DNA from: DATBJG01 sp963790545 | Lineage (GTDB): Bacteria; Acidobacteriota; Vicinamibacteria; Vicinamibacterales; JAMQPK01 | NCBI GenBank assembly: GCA_963790545.1 | Contig: CAWBPA010000016.1 | Span: 186,001 to 250,000 of the forward strand | Direction: 5' to 3' | Length of the DNA: 64,000 bases | Shown here: positions 16,904-25,207 of the stretch, piece by piece | How positions within the stretch are numbered: position 1 is the stretch's first letter | Layout of the letters: every line of letters starts with the position of its first letter | Notes under the pieces: generated by a model | What the model saw: only the letters and a program-made list of their open reading frames with translations | Database searches by the model: none | What the model was told of the DNA's origin: nothing | Program-made: the position numbers and the translations under genes

Positions 16904-17212
16904 GTTGCGCCGCAGTCGACCATCTCGGTGCAGATCGGTGAGGACAACTTTGCGATGCCCAGTCAATTTGCGCTTGCGCGCTATAACTCCAATGGCTCCC
17001 TCGACCAAAACTTTGGGACGAACGGAGTCGTGTTGACGACTTTTCCAGAAGGGTCGGCTGCCGCTGCCGCACTGGCGGTCGATGGGTCGCGTTTCGTAGC
17101 CGCGGGCTCGGCCGGTACTGCGATCGGCGTGGCCTGCTACACCTATGCCGGTACCCCTGATCCGACGTTTAATGGCGTCGGTCGCGCGATCGGGACTCCA
17201 TCATGCGTACTT
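16904..17212 (+). pseudogene. Fragment of a delta-60 repeat protein
   Basis: The frame encodes about 100 residues in which ALARYNSNGSLDQNFGTNG and YTYAGTPDPTFNGVG are characteristic delta-60 repeats, normally found in tandem in large secreted beta-propeller-like proteins. No start or signal is visible, the repeats stop abruptly and the frame runs on into non-protein-like sequence. It is therefore a remnant of a larger gene. Confidence 0.6.
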
Positions 17213-17378
17213 GAGCGCGAACCGTTGCCGGCGATAAACACGCGGCCTCGTAAAAAGTTTTCCGGCCAAGATCGGCGAGCGCAGCGGCAAGGGTGCGAAA
17301 CGTGCCGAGCGTACAAACGGCGCGCGTCCCTCTCAGGACATACCGCACGCGGATTGGTCGCCGCATCGTGTCACACCT

Positions 17379-17603
17379 TCATTGCACGCGGCGCGGCCCT
17401 TGAGCAACGACGATATAGCGGACCTTCGAGCCGTTCGACGACGGGGCCGGCGTGTCCTGCGTCGGCCGTTTCTCGTTCCAGACTTGCTGCCATTCCTTCC
17501 AGGCTATTGCGGCGCCGCGGCGGGCACCGAAGACGGCGCTCTCGACCATCCAGATCACGAGCCAAAACGGCAGCACGATCAGGATGAGGACGCGATCGAT
17601 CAT
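17379..17603 (-). CDS. Small single-pass membrane protein
   Basis: The 74-residue product has one strong N-terminal membrane helix (VLILIVLPFWLVIWMV), then a basic amphipathic segment and a Thr/Ser/Pro-rich tail. Start 17603 is chosen over 17657 because the helix follows directly. The next gene upstream on this strand starts at 18098. No family is recognised. Confidence 0.5.
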   Translation of the reverse strand: MIDRVLILIVLPFWLVIWMVESAVFGARRGAAIAWKEWQQVWNEKRPTQDTPAPSSNGSKVRYIVVAQGPRRVQ

Positions 17604-17786
17604 TCGAGTTGCTCCAACGTCGTGCCTTGCGGCGTCTCTTTCACACGACAGAACCAACAGCTATACTGATCGAGCGTGTCCCGCACGGCTGCTGTTGGCA
17701 TGACGAGGCCGACTCAGCGATCCGCCCGTGAACCATACGCACCGCCTGTGCAATCGCTTCGGCGAGTTGCTTTGCTGTGGGACTCG

Positions 17787-18098
17787 TCATGCGGTGCCAG
17801 TTCGAAACGCGAGCAAAGTATCTTTGACGTCGTCAATAAATTCCCGCTCGGCGTTGCCAGTCGCGCCATATGGATTCAAGAGCAGGAACGCCACGCGGTC
17901 GCGATGCGTCACGAGCGCATGATACGGGTCGAGACTGTTCACCCGCTCCGGCGTGCCGTTGACCGTAATCGTCCAGGCGCCGAGGTTAAAGGTCCCCAAG
18001 CCGATGGGCGTCCAGCCTTGCAGCAAGGCATAGTCCACAATCAAACTGAAGGCTTCCGCGAGCGGCAATTCTCTCGCGTCCATTTCGTTCATCGCCAT
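17787..18098 (-). CDS. Hypothetical protein, translationally coupled
   Basis: The 103-residue product (AFSLIVDYALLQGWTPIGLG, then DPYHALVTHRDRVAFLLLNP) looks soluble with an alpha/beta character and has no recognised domain. Its second possible start, ATG 18092, overlaps the stop of the preceding short gene as ATGA, which suggests coupled translation; ATG 18098 is the alternative. A longer frame to 18209 runs through that other gene and is not used. Confidence 0.5.
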   Translation of the reverse strand: MAMNEMDARELPLAEAFSLIVDYALLQGWTPIGLGTFNLGAWTITVNGTPERVNSLDPYHALVTHRDRVAFLLLNPYGATGNAEREFIDDVKDTLLAFRTGTA

Positions 18099-18250
18099 CG
18101 CAGCACCACGTCCAGGGCCTCGTCCACCGTTCGCACCATCGCATAGCGTCCCGGCGAGGAGAGCTTGAACCGTTCCTGGTCGGCTGTCAGTTTGGCGGCC
18201 GACTCTCACCTCGAGCCGCCAGGGCAGGCTCTTGATGCAGGTTCTCCCAT
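18089..18250 (-). pseudogene. Short gene with compensating indels
   Basis: AGGAGG precedes ATG 18250. The frame hits TGA at codon 15, yet the same frame then continues as a coherent protein, ESAAKLTADQERFKLSSPGR and AMVRTVDEALDVVLRWR, to a stop at 18089. In the neighbouring frame the first part reads ENLHQEPALAARGES. Removing one G and two further bases would join the two into one protein of about 50 residues. It is coupled to the gene at 17787 by ATGA. Function unknown. Confidence 0.45.
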
Positions 18251-18288
18251 TTCTCGACCTCCTATGGGACCATTAAGAACGCGAGGTT

Positions 18289-18549
18289 TCATTGACAGGA
18301 GGTGCCAAACTGTTGATATTTGGCGCCAGCTGCATGGCGTTGCAGATCGAACGGCTTATCAGCCCGATACCAATCCAGCCAGAGCCTTGCAAGGGATTGG
18401 GAGATTTTCTCCTACAGACAGCCTGGCACCCACTCCAGCAATCCGAGCGCCTTCAGGGTTTCCAGACGCAGCCAGATGTCGTCGATGCATTTGGTCTTGC
18501 CCGCTTTCTTCCGCTCGGCACGGCTAAGCTCGCGGGCGTGCGTGTGGGT
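18289..18549 (-). pseudogene. Degraded ORF with in-frame TAG
   Basis: The frame encodes AERKKAGKTKCIDDIWLRLE, then TLKALGLLEWVPGCL, a TAG at 18414-18412, and then LARLWLDWYRADKPFDLQRH to a TGA at 18289. Both sides look like real protein. No start codon precedes the first part, which begins directly after TAA. I take it as the fragment of a helical, possibly DNA-binding, protein. Amber recoding is not supported by anything else here. Confidence 0.4.
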
Positions 18550-18593
18550 TTATGAGCGGATGATCGGAATAGACCCTGCCAGACTCTTTGCAT

Positions 18594-19105
18594 CGACACG
18601 CGATTCTCGAACAGCTCGTGCCGTCCAGCCATTTGGGAGTACAGCGGGTTCCGGATCTTGAGCCAGGCGCCCTCGACGTAGGCACTGTCTTTGGGTTTGG
18701 CCACGATGCCTTCGAGGTCGAGCATTTGAGCCGCGCAAAACAGCTTGATGCCGTTCCTCTCGAGATGGTCGAGATAGAGCAGTGGGGAGTGGTCTTCTGG
18801 CAAAAGCTGTCGGAGCTTTCGTTTGCGTGTCAGCAAGGACTGCCGGCGCAGATCGTGGCCATCGAGCCAGAGCAGATCGAACGCGAGGAACACTGGGGTC
18901 CCGCGGCGGAAGAGTAGCTGCGGGAACACGGGTGGCCGATGTCATCCATGCAGCAAATCTCGCCGTCGAGAATCGCTTGGTGTGGCTGAATGCGGCTTGC
19001 GCCGGCGGCCGCAAGGGACGCGAACCGCTTGAACCGATTCTGCCGGCGAGATACTACGCCAGGCCATGCGATCGGACACCTAGGCCAGCCGATCGATTCG
19101 CGCAC
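18594..19105 (-). pseudogene. ATP-dependent DNA ligase fragment
   Basis: In one frame AILDGEICCMDDIGHP corresponds to motif III of ATP-dependent ligases. After a frameshift near 18930 the sequence continues FLAFDLLWLDGHDLRRQSLL, then LDLEGIVAKPKDSAY (motif IV) and WLKIRNPLYSQ (motif V), ending at HELFENRV. The adenylated-lysine motif (KxDG) is missing at the 5' side. It resembles the ligase domain of LigD-type or stand-alone ligases. The truncation and frameshift make a functional enzyme very unlikely. Confidence 0.7.
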
Positions 19106-19146
19106 GAACGCTAGACAATGATCCGCGCATTACCGCCGTGTCTGCA

Positions 19147-19617
19147 TTACCGCCTCTGGTCCTGCGTGCGCTGAGCGGCTTCGATCTCGTCGAGTTTCCG
19201 CATGATGTTTTCAGCGTCGTGCTGATGGATCGCCAACTCTGCCACGGTCCTGGCAGCTCCTAACCGAACACTCGGGTGGGCTTTCTCATCAAGCAAATCC
19301 TCGAGTGTCTCAATGGCCCGGGCTGTGAGAGCTTGGACGCGATAGATCCCAGCCTGAAAAGCCGCCTGCCGCGCCGCGGCGTATTCGGCCTTAAAGACTT
19401 CATCTTCTGAGAGCCAACGCCGTAGAGTTTTTTCATTGACCCCGCTCTTGCGGGCAGCCCGGCTGATAGTCTTCTCGCTCAGCAATGCAAGAATGGCCTG
19501 CTCACGAACCGCTACTGACTTGGCACCATGCCCGCCGGCACTACGGGCATCTGCGGATTTCTGTGGACCTCTGCGGTTCGTTTGGATACCGTTTGCGAGC
19601 GTCGGAGTCGTCTCCAA
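19147..19617 (-). CDS. Helix-turn-helix protein of phage type
   Basis: The product has an N-terminal HTH of the terminase-small-subunit or transposase type (ILALLSEKTISRAARKSGVN, then EKTLRRWLSEDEVFKAEYA) and a long helical C-terminal domain (QALTARAIETLEDLLDEKAH, then RLGAARTVAELAI) as in phBC6A51-like proteins. Start is TTG 19617 with GGAG nine bases upstream. Genes of this type lie often near integrases. Its place at the far end of the island suggests a role in packaging, excision or control of the element, but this is not shown. Confidence 0.7.
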   Translation of the reverse strand: METTPTLANGIQTNRRGPQKSADARSAGGHGAKSVAVREQAILALLSEKTISRAARKSGVNEKTLRRWLSEDEVFKAEYAAARQAAFQAGIYRVQALTARAIETLEDLLDEKAHPSVRLGAARTVAELAIHQHDAENIMRKLDEIEAAQRTQDQRR

Positions 19618-19630
19618 AATGTCTCCAAAA
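19610..19630. repeat. Right subterminal repeat of the island
   Basis: GTCTCCAAAATGTCTCCAAA at 19610-19629 matches the left copy at 9729 at 20 of 21 positions in the same orientation. It straddles the start of the HTH gene. It may be an arm-type recombinase site or the trace of a duplicated integrase 3' end, since both copies encode GDxLET on the minus strand. Confidence 0.5.
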
Positions 19631-19758
19631 CTCCGGTTGATTCCCGACGATTACCGATCACAGCAGTAAACTCATTTAACCTTGGAACCGGAGGGGAATC
19701 AGTCAGTTAGGACCAGAAGTCGCGCGCCATCACCGACTTAGAAAGACGCGTTAATAGA

Positions 19759-19788
19759 GTTCGATTCCCTCCTCCGGCACCAATTAAG
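19759..19788. repeat. attR: direct repeat of tRNA-Leu 3' end
   Basis: A perfect 30-bp copy of 9660-9689, containing the T-arm and acceptor 3' strand but no complete tRNA. It marks the right end of the island and the return to chromosomal backbone. Confidence 0.9.
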
Positions 19789-19838
19789 TCGCCATTGTCA
19801 GATTTCCGTCACGAAGGGGGTCGGCCCAACGCCGCGCA

Positions 19839-20981
19839 TCACACGTTCGCCGCCTCGCTCCAGGCCCTGTTGAGACACTGCGTCAGCTTCTCGGCGAGGC
19901 TTCGCACGTGAGGCTCGAAGAGCAGGGTGAGATGCGTACCGGCAACCTGGTGTAGCTCCAGGTCACCGATCGACAGAGTCCCCCAGCCCAAAAGTGGATC
20001 TCGCGATCGCTGACTCAGCCTATGTAAGGCTCGAAAGACCGTCACGCGGCCGCCATAGGCCCGTGGAACGTAGTCGTGCAGAGCCTTTTTGTTGGCTTTG
20101 GCGATGTTCTCCAGCGTGTGTGGTAGCCGAAACTCGCGGTGATATTCCAACGCGAGCGACTGCCAGATGCGCGCTTCGACCGACCCGGTGACAGGCGAAT
20201 GCCGATTCGGTCTACGAAGCCCCCCCTTGACGTATGCCAACACGCGCGAGATGTAGACGGGCGTGCGCAAGGTCCTGATCCAAATCCTCTTTGCTTGCCT
20301 TCGCCGCACCGTCTGTGTGGGCACACGCGTATCGAACAAGGCGAGCAGCGCGACTCGCCGCTGTTGCTGCTCGAGTTGACGGGCCATTTCGAATGCGACC
20401 GTGCCACCGAATGACCAGCCGCAGATCGCGTAGGGACCGCAGGGATACGCTTTCCGTATCTCTGCGACGTAGTCACGCGCCATGTCTTCGATGCGCGTGT
20501 TGATCGGACTCGTCCCGTCAAGGCCCCGTGACTGCAGGCCGTAGAGCGGCTGATCAGGTGGCAGATGCCGCACGAGATCGCGGTAACTCAAGACGTGACC
20601 ATCTGGCAAATGAACGAAGAACAGCGGAGGCTTGGATCCGCTCTCACGAATCGGTACAAGCGACGGCCATTCGGCCTGAACGTCCTGCTGCTTGCGAACC
20701 AGGTTCGCCTGCTCTTCGAGCGTTGCAGCCGTCATGAACGTGGCTAGCGGAAACTGGATGCCGAACGCCTCCTCTATCAACATGCCAAGCCGTGCCGACG
20801 ATCGAAACGAATGGCCACCCAACTCGAAAACGTCGGCCGTGACACTCGCAGGGCGGCGTCCGAACGCGTCTTCCCACAGGTCGGCCAAGCGCAGCTCTAC
20901 GGCATCGATCGGGGGGCGGCCGGCAGGCGAGGCAGAGGCGTCCTGGTCGGCGCAGAAATCTCTCGAAAGGAGCAAGGTCAC
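19839..20981 (-). CDS. Stand-alone carrier protein-thioesterase didomain
   Basis: The 380-residue product is the terminal part of a non-ribosomal peptide or polyketide synthase on its own. Residues 24-100 form a carrier domain with LGGHSFRS around the phosphopantetheine serine Ser58. Residues 110-375 form a type I thioesterase of alpha/beta-hydrolase fold: YGLQSRGLDG, the nucleophile Ser190 in GWSFGG, Asp217 and His350 in GTHLTLL. The start is GTG 20981. No adenylation, condensation or ketosynthase gene is visible beside it. It may load and release a product made elsewhere or be a decayed synthase end. Confidence 0.85.
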   Translation of the reverse strand: MTLLLSRDFCADQDASASPAGRPPIDAVELRLADLWEDAFGRRPASVTADVFELGGHSFRSSARLGMLIEEAFGIQFPLATFMTAATLEEQANLVRKQQDVQAEWPSLVPIRESGSKPPLFFVHLPDGHVLSYRDLVRHLPPDQPLYGLQSRGLDGTSPINTRIEDMARDYVAEIRKAYPCGPYAICGWSFGGTVAFEMARQLEQQQRRVALLALFDTRVPTQTVRRRQAKRIWIRTLRTPVYISRVLAYVKGGLRRPNRHSPVTGSVEARIWQSLALEYHREFRLPHTLENIAKANKKALHDYVPRAYGGRVTVFRALHRLSQRSRDPLLGWGTLSIGDLELHQVAGTHLTLLFEPHVRSLAEKLTQCLNRAWSEAANV

Positions 20982-21524
20982 GGAAACCTCACATTGTCAA
21001 GTCGAGGCGCCCGGCGAACCGCATCACGGACGTCTTCCCGAACCGAGACGACAGGCCATCCCATTGCTGATTCCCCGATCGGTCGCCAAACTGGGGCTTG
21101 CCTGCGCCGACATGTTGCGGTCGCCGCCTGTGGAAGAAGCGGATCCCGGCAGCAGAATGGCTCCTGCCTCGTGCATAGCAAGATGAGGGCCCGGAACCTC
21201 ACAGAAACTGTCAGGCGAATCGCGAAGATTTTGCTCTGTCGCTTGCGGGGTGAAGGCGGTTGTCTGTTCAGTGGCGGAATTTGTTCTGGCCAATTGCTCT
21301 GTACAAGTTCTCGGGATGGCTTGGCCGTCACCTTTCATGTGATTTGCCGGGGGGCGTCGCCTTTCACATGGCGCTGGCGGCGCTGGCCAACCACCTGGCA
21401 TTCCAGCTCTCGTTTCGATGGCAGCATTCCCGCAGCGCACATGGCCGCGCACCTCCGGATGCTTCCGTTCGCCTTTACGATCAATATTGCCGCGCTTCTC
21501 TCCCGAAAACGCCGTGACGCCGCA
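20982..21524. other. Gap upstream of the carrier-thioesterase gene
   Basis: This 543-bp stretch has several overlapping short frames on both strands, none with a recognisable domain or consistent protein character. I looked for the end of an adenylation domain upstream of the carrier domain and found none. Confidence 0.45.
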
Positions 21525-21776
21525 CTACGGGAATCCGAGAAAACGGTGCGCCAGGTAAGTGATGACCGCGCTGGCCGCCAGCCCTGCTGCCAACCCTAAT
21601 ACACGACGTTGAGGTCGAGGTCGTGGCCCCGGCATGCCCACAACATCGAATGCGATCGACATCCCGGCTATGCCCGTCCAGAAGCCCAACCACGCTGGCC
21701 ACTCCATCGGCCAGACGCTTTGCACCGTTACCATCGCCAGTACCCCAAGCACGATGGCCAGCGCGTGTCTCCACAT
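21525..21776 (-). CDS. Small membrane protein, three predicted helices
   Basis: The 83-residue product has hydrophobic segments at its start (ALAIVLGVLAMVTVQ), middle (LGFWTGIAGMSIAFDVV) and end (LGLAAGLAASAVITYLAHRF). The WPMEWPAWLGFW segment resembles the DDWPMWLGNY segment of the small membrane protein at 47059, so the two may be distant relatives. Function unknown. Confidence 0.6.
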   Translation of the reverse strand: MWRHALAIVLGVLAMVTVQSVWPMEWPAWLGFWTGIAGMSIAFDVVGMPGPRPRPQRRVLGLAAGLAASAVITYLAHRFLGFP

Positions 21777-21947
21777 TGCAGTTTTTGATTGAGGACAGTA
21801 TAGCGTTAACTGCCCAGTTGGCCGATTTGACAGTTCTCAAGAAGGTGGGCTCACGCGAGAGCTCTCTTTCCCAAGGCCGACACAGCGTGAAACAGTTCGT
21901 TCTGTTGGTGATCACGAATCCGGAAGTACTGGTAATGTTTTGCGTGT

Positions 21948-22466
21948 ATGGACGACAAACACGCGATGCTGCGCCACTTCCTTGGAGCGCTCGCGTATCG
22001 GGCACAAAAGGCACTCCGCGATGCCCCCACCAATTTCGGCGAGTTCCATGCTGGACATGGCGTCCGGACACCCGTCCGGCTGGTACGCCACATGACCAGC
22101 GTTCTCGGATACGCACGCACCTATTTTGTGGGTGGGCAATATCGGCCAGAGCCGCTGCCGAGCCTGGAAGCCGAGGTCGAACGATTCCACGACATGCTCA
22201 AGGACGTCGCGACACATCTGGAGCGCGGCACCGAACTTCGGGGCATTCGTCCCGAACAGTTGCTTCAGGGGCCCTTCGCGGATGCGATGACGCACGTCGG
22301 GCAGTTGGCGATGCTTCGTCGTCTTGCGGACGCGCCCGTGCCGCCTGAAAACTTCATCCTTGCGAACATCACTCCTGAGCGGCTCGGTCCCGACCAACCC
22401 CTGCCCCGGAGTCCTGATTTCACGTGGCCGGAAGCGTCACCCGGCTGGGTTCCGCCACAAGAGTAG
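21948..22466 (+). CDS. DinB-like protein
   Basis: The 172-residue helical product has the DinB/YfiT layout: HFLGALAYRAQKALRDAP at the start, VRLVRHMTSVLGYA with a likely metal histidine, and the typical closing helix DAMTHVGQLAMLRRLAD containing the second histidine. The third expected ligand is less clear. It is a second member of the fold in the window besides 1397, with low mutual similarity. Substrate unknown. Confidence 0.72.
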   Translation: MDDKHAMLRHFLGALAYRAQKALRDAPTNFGEFHAGHGVRTPVRLVRHMTSVLGYARTYFVGGQYRPEPLPSLEAEVERFHDMLKDVATHLERGTELRGIRPEQLLQGPFADAMTHVGQLAMLRRLADAPVPPENFILANITPERLGPDQPLPRSPDFTWPEASPGWVPPQE

Positions 22467-22493
22467 CGTCAGGAAAGATGGCGCATTTAGGTC

Positions 22494-23291
22494 CTACGGC
22501 ATACGGCGAAAACTCTCGGACGCATTGAGAGTCCCGACTCCACCGCCGTCCCAAACTCCCGAAAGCCTCAACCCATCTGCGGTAAGCGTTCCCTGGAACC
22601 TGTATCGCCGACCACCAGCAGATGTCGTGTCCAGCGTGATACCGCGCCCTTTAAGCGACACGAGTCGGAGCAACTCTCCATGACGTTGATTGATGAGCCC
22701 GAAGTCGCGATCCATCCATACGGTGAGGACCCCATCTGATGACTGGTCAATGTGGAGGCGGGTTCGCGCTTTCCACGAACGTGAGGCGTCCCACACGCCA
22801 TCCCAGCTTCCTGTCAAAGGGGTAGGCGCGAAGTTCGAAGGAGGACGTGGACGCTCAAGGACGACGTCCTGCGGTTGGTCTCCCCGCGTCCACGTGCCCG
22901 TCCAACGGTTCGTCTCGGCGTGAAACACGAGATCCAGGGCAGGGCCATTGTTCACGCTGCGAATGCAAAGGTGCTGACCATCGACAACTGGTGGGGCCTC
23001 CGCTCGACCACACGGCATCGGCCGGTACCATCCCCAAGTCTCCTGGCCATCCTGACGATGGTATATGCGAACATTGACGGTTTGATTTGTAACGATTGGC
23101 AGGTCCGCCGTCCCTTCGGCGTGTGTGCTGATGGACAGAAAAATGCCTTCGATCCCTGAGGGCCCGGCGAACTCCCAAGGGCCCGCGACTACTTCTGGAC
23201 GGGGAATTGGTTGTTGCCCGTGCAAGGCAGTGAGACAACAGCCACAGAAAATCCCGGTCAAGATCAGCGTACGCAAGTGCCGGTTATTCAT
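22494..23291 (-). CDS. Secreted protein of unknown function
   Basis: A signal peptide (LILTGIFCGCCLTALHGQ) is followed by about 240 residues of beta-rich sequence with two repeats of the type GPWEFAGPSGIEGIFLSI and GSWDGVWDASRSWKARTRL, and the closing LTADGLRLSGVWDGGG. The design recalls lipocalin-like or calycin barrels that recur in this phylum. Start 23291 is chosen because the signal peptide begins there. Function unknown. Confidence 0.65.
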   Translation of the reverse strand: MNNRHLRTLILTGIFCGCCLTALHGQQPIPRPEVVAGPWEFAGPSGIEGIFLSISTHAEGTADLPIVTNQTVNVRIYHRQDGQETWGWYRPMPCGRAEAPPVVDGQHLCIRSVNNGPALDLVFHAETNRWTGTWTRGDQPQDVVLERPRPPSNFAPTPLTGSWDGVWDASRSWKARTRLHIDQSSDGVLTVWMDRDFGLINQRHGELLRLVSLKGRGITLDTTSAGGRRYRFQGTLTADGLRLSGVWDGGGVGTLNASESFRRMP

Positions 23292-23467
23292 AGAACTCCG
23301 GGTGACAGGCTGATCATTAGACACCTAAGAGAGCGCCTAGGTGGCGCTTGCGTGGCGTGGAGTTTGTACTCTCTACCTCTCGTGTGCCGGATGGTTAGAG
23401 TGTGAATGAGCGGAATTGAAGTCTCCCAACCCACCCAAACTACCCTGCTAACGCAACGAGGTATCTC

Positions 23468-23824
23468 CTACCGACTCGGGTGGTCCAGATTCCAGATGTC
23501 ACACTGGATCAGCCACGTTCCGCGGGTCTGTTTGAGGGTCAGTACATACTTTCCGCTCACCACCGTCTCATCGTCCATGGTGAACGTGCCAACCTGGATT
23601 GCGTCGTCCTGAATGACGCGCGTTTCCAAGGGCTTGATTCGAATGGGGCCGAGCCCTCCCAAGGCTTGCTCGAACCACGTTTCGATTGCCGCCCGCCCTC
23701 GGACGATCCGCTCCCCTGGCGGCATCAAGACTGCGTTGTCATCGTAGAGTAAGGCAAGCGCAGCCGCATTTTTCGAATTGAAAAGAGCGGCGAGTTGAAC
23801 AGCGACCTGTTCAAGTTGATCCAC
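23468..23824 (-). CDS. SnoaL-like / DUF4440 protein
   Basis: The 118-residue product is a single NTF2-like alpha+beta barrel: LAALFNSKNAAALALLYDDN, AVLMPPGERIVRGRAAIETW, then YVLTLKQTRGTWLIQCDIWN. Such proteins often act as isomerases, cyclases or ligand carriers. The pocket residues needed to assign a reaction cannot be read reliably. It has no signal peptide. Confidence 0.85.
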   Translation of the reverse strand: MDQLEQVAVQLAALFNSKNAAALALLYDDNAVLMPPGERIVRGRAAIETWFEQALGGLGPIRIKPLETRVIQDDAIQVGTFTMDDETVVSGKYVLTLKQTRGTWLIQCDIWNLDHPSR

Positions 23825-23929
23825 AGAGCCTCCGCCTGCTCCTCAATACTACGCCTCGACCCCACACCTACGGCACCTTCTCGTGCGGGCTTCTTGTTGC
23901 GGGGGTTGTTGAAAAGTTGGCCGTGGAGG

Positions 23930-24256
23930 CTATCGGGCGATTCCGTCCTTCTGGATCATCTGGAGTCCTTCGTGCGTCACCATGAGGACAGCGCCCGCTT
24001 CCAATTGATTAAGGTAAAGACGTAAGCCGCCGAGCGTATAGACCGCACTCGCAAAACCTTCCTCGGCATCGAGGAATGCTTCAGTCACCTCGACTCGCCG
24101 ATCGTCCCCGATGCTGAAGACAATGTTGTTTGAAACCTCGTCCGGTTCCACCGCGAGGTCTGCGTTCGGGAACTCCAGATCGATCGCGACGAGAATGTGC
24201 TTCAGCAACACGGCTGCATTGCCGTCGCCGTCCATCGTGACATTTTGCAGGCGCAC
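23930..24256 (-). CDS. Hypothetical protein
   Basis: The 108-residue acidic product (VLLKHILVAIDLEFPNADLA, then GLRLYLNQLEAGAVLMV) is a plausible soluble alpha/beta protein without recognised motifs. It is separated from the SnoaL gene by 105 bp in the same orientation. Confidence 0.5.
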   Translation of the reverse strand: MRLQNVTMDGDGNAAVLLKHILVAIDLEFPNADLAVEPDEVSNNIVFSIGDDRRVEVTEAFLDAEEGFASAVYTLGGLRLYLNQLEAGAVLMVTHEGLQMIQKDGIAR

Positions 24257-24302
24257 GGAAACTCCTGGAAGGTGGCGCGAAACGCTATCGGTTACTTGAC
24301 CG

Positions 24303-25141
24303 TCAATACTGGGCTGTTCGACGTTTCGCGGCTGTCAAATCAGCCGGCACATCAAAGTAGTAATAATTGACGACGTGTGGCTGCCACGTGTCGTCACCCG
24401 TAGCCGGATACTGTGCCTCGGTGTGCAGCCACCGAAAGGCGCGCAAGAGCGCCCGGTTTTCCCAATCGAAGACTTGATACCCCCCCCGCCTCAAAATTGC
24501 TGCCTGAACAAGCCCCCTGTCTCCCAACCAGCCTTTGAAGACTTGTGCCACACGTGCCAACTGAGCCAGGTCGCCAAGATAGGCAGCCACGGCGACGCGA
24601 GATGCACCGCAGTGGGTTCCCCAGTTATTCGGACGGTGCTCGTGGCACTCAATGAGATTGGCAGGACCATCAATGGTAGGCGTCGTGAGAAGATCGCTGA
24701 TGGTCGCCCGGAAGTCTGAATCGAGAACCGGATCAAACGTCTTCAGATCGATCAGATCCGCGGCAATCACGTACGCCGCCAGCTCTCGTCCGAGCGCGAG
24801 TGCTCGCCCGTGGTAAGTACCACCGTTGACTATCACCCCGACAGCATCGATGACCTCCAGACGGTATGCAGGATCCCCACCCGCGCGAACACGAGGGCCT
24901 TCGCCATGACACACACGTTTGCGGGATCTTCCGGGTCGCTCAGATTGGGCCTCGGACAGGATGGCTGGGCTTTCTGGACCAAATTGCTCCATGCGGCGCC
25001 GGAAGTCGGCAGCGCAGCCAATTCCGCGCGGTCCATCCAGATGCCTTCCGGGACCACCGGTTGCGCCAGGCTGTCATGCGAGAGGGGCCAAATCAACGCG
25101 AACGTGGCGGCAACGGTAAGGGCGAGGGGATGGATAGTCAT
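24303..25141 (-). pseudogene. Alginate-lyase-like secreted protein, frameshifted
   Basis: From ATG 25141 the frame encodes a signal peptide (LALTVAATFALIWPLSH) and GIWMDRAELAALPTSGAAWS, with GVLHTV-like sequence to about 24860. A frameshift then brings in VIVNGGTYHGRALALGRELA, the hallmark NLIECHEHRPNNWGTHCGAS, and VAAYLGDLAQLARVAQVFKG. These are the alpha/alpha-toroid features of alginate lyase family proteins acting on polysaccharides outside the cell. The C-terminal third appears shortened. One base error explains the frame change, but the shortened end suggests real decay as well. Confidence 0.65.
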
Positions 25142-25207
25142 GTCGGGCGAGCCTAACATCACCGCTCTGGCAGGCCCATGGCACGAAAGATCATCACGAA
25201 AGTTCAT

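Larger units (their letters stand above)
9690..19788. mobile_element. tRNA-Leu-integrated genomic island, about 10.1 kb
   Basis: The island is bounded by a 30-bp perfect direct repeat of the tRNA-Leu 3' end. A tyrosine recombinase lies against the left end and a phage-type HTH protein lies near the right end. It has no conjugation, capsid or replication genes that I can recognise, so it is a small integrative island or the remnant of one. Cargo comprises an ASCH protein, secreted or lipid-anchored proteins, an OmpA-like protein, a PEP-CTERM metalloprotease and broken genes. Several cargo genes are frameshifted. Confidence 0.88.

Noticed and set aside
16886..17587. Full-length 233-residue protein
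   Set aside because: Only the first third has delta-60 repeat features; the rest is random-looking sequence, so it is annotated as a fragment.
18289..18549. Amber (TAG) recoding
   Set aside because: Only one candidate codon, in a fragment without a start, surrounded by other damaged genes; the rest of the window uses TAG as a normal stop.
9690..19788. Prophage
   Set aside because: Apart from the integrase and one HTH protein there are no head, tail, portal, terminase large-subunit or lysis genes.
20982..21524. Upstream adenylation domain for the carrier-thioesterase gene
   Set aside because: No A-domain core motif is visible in any frame, so a full synthase is not supported.
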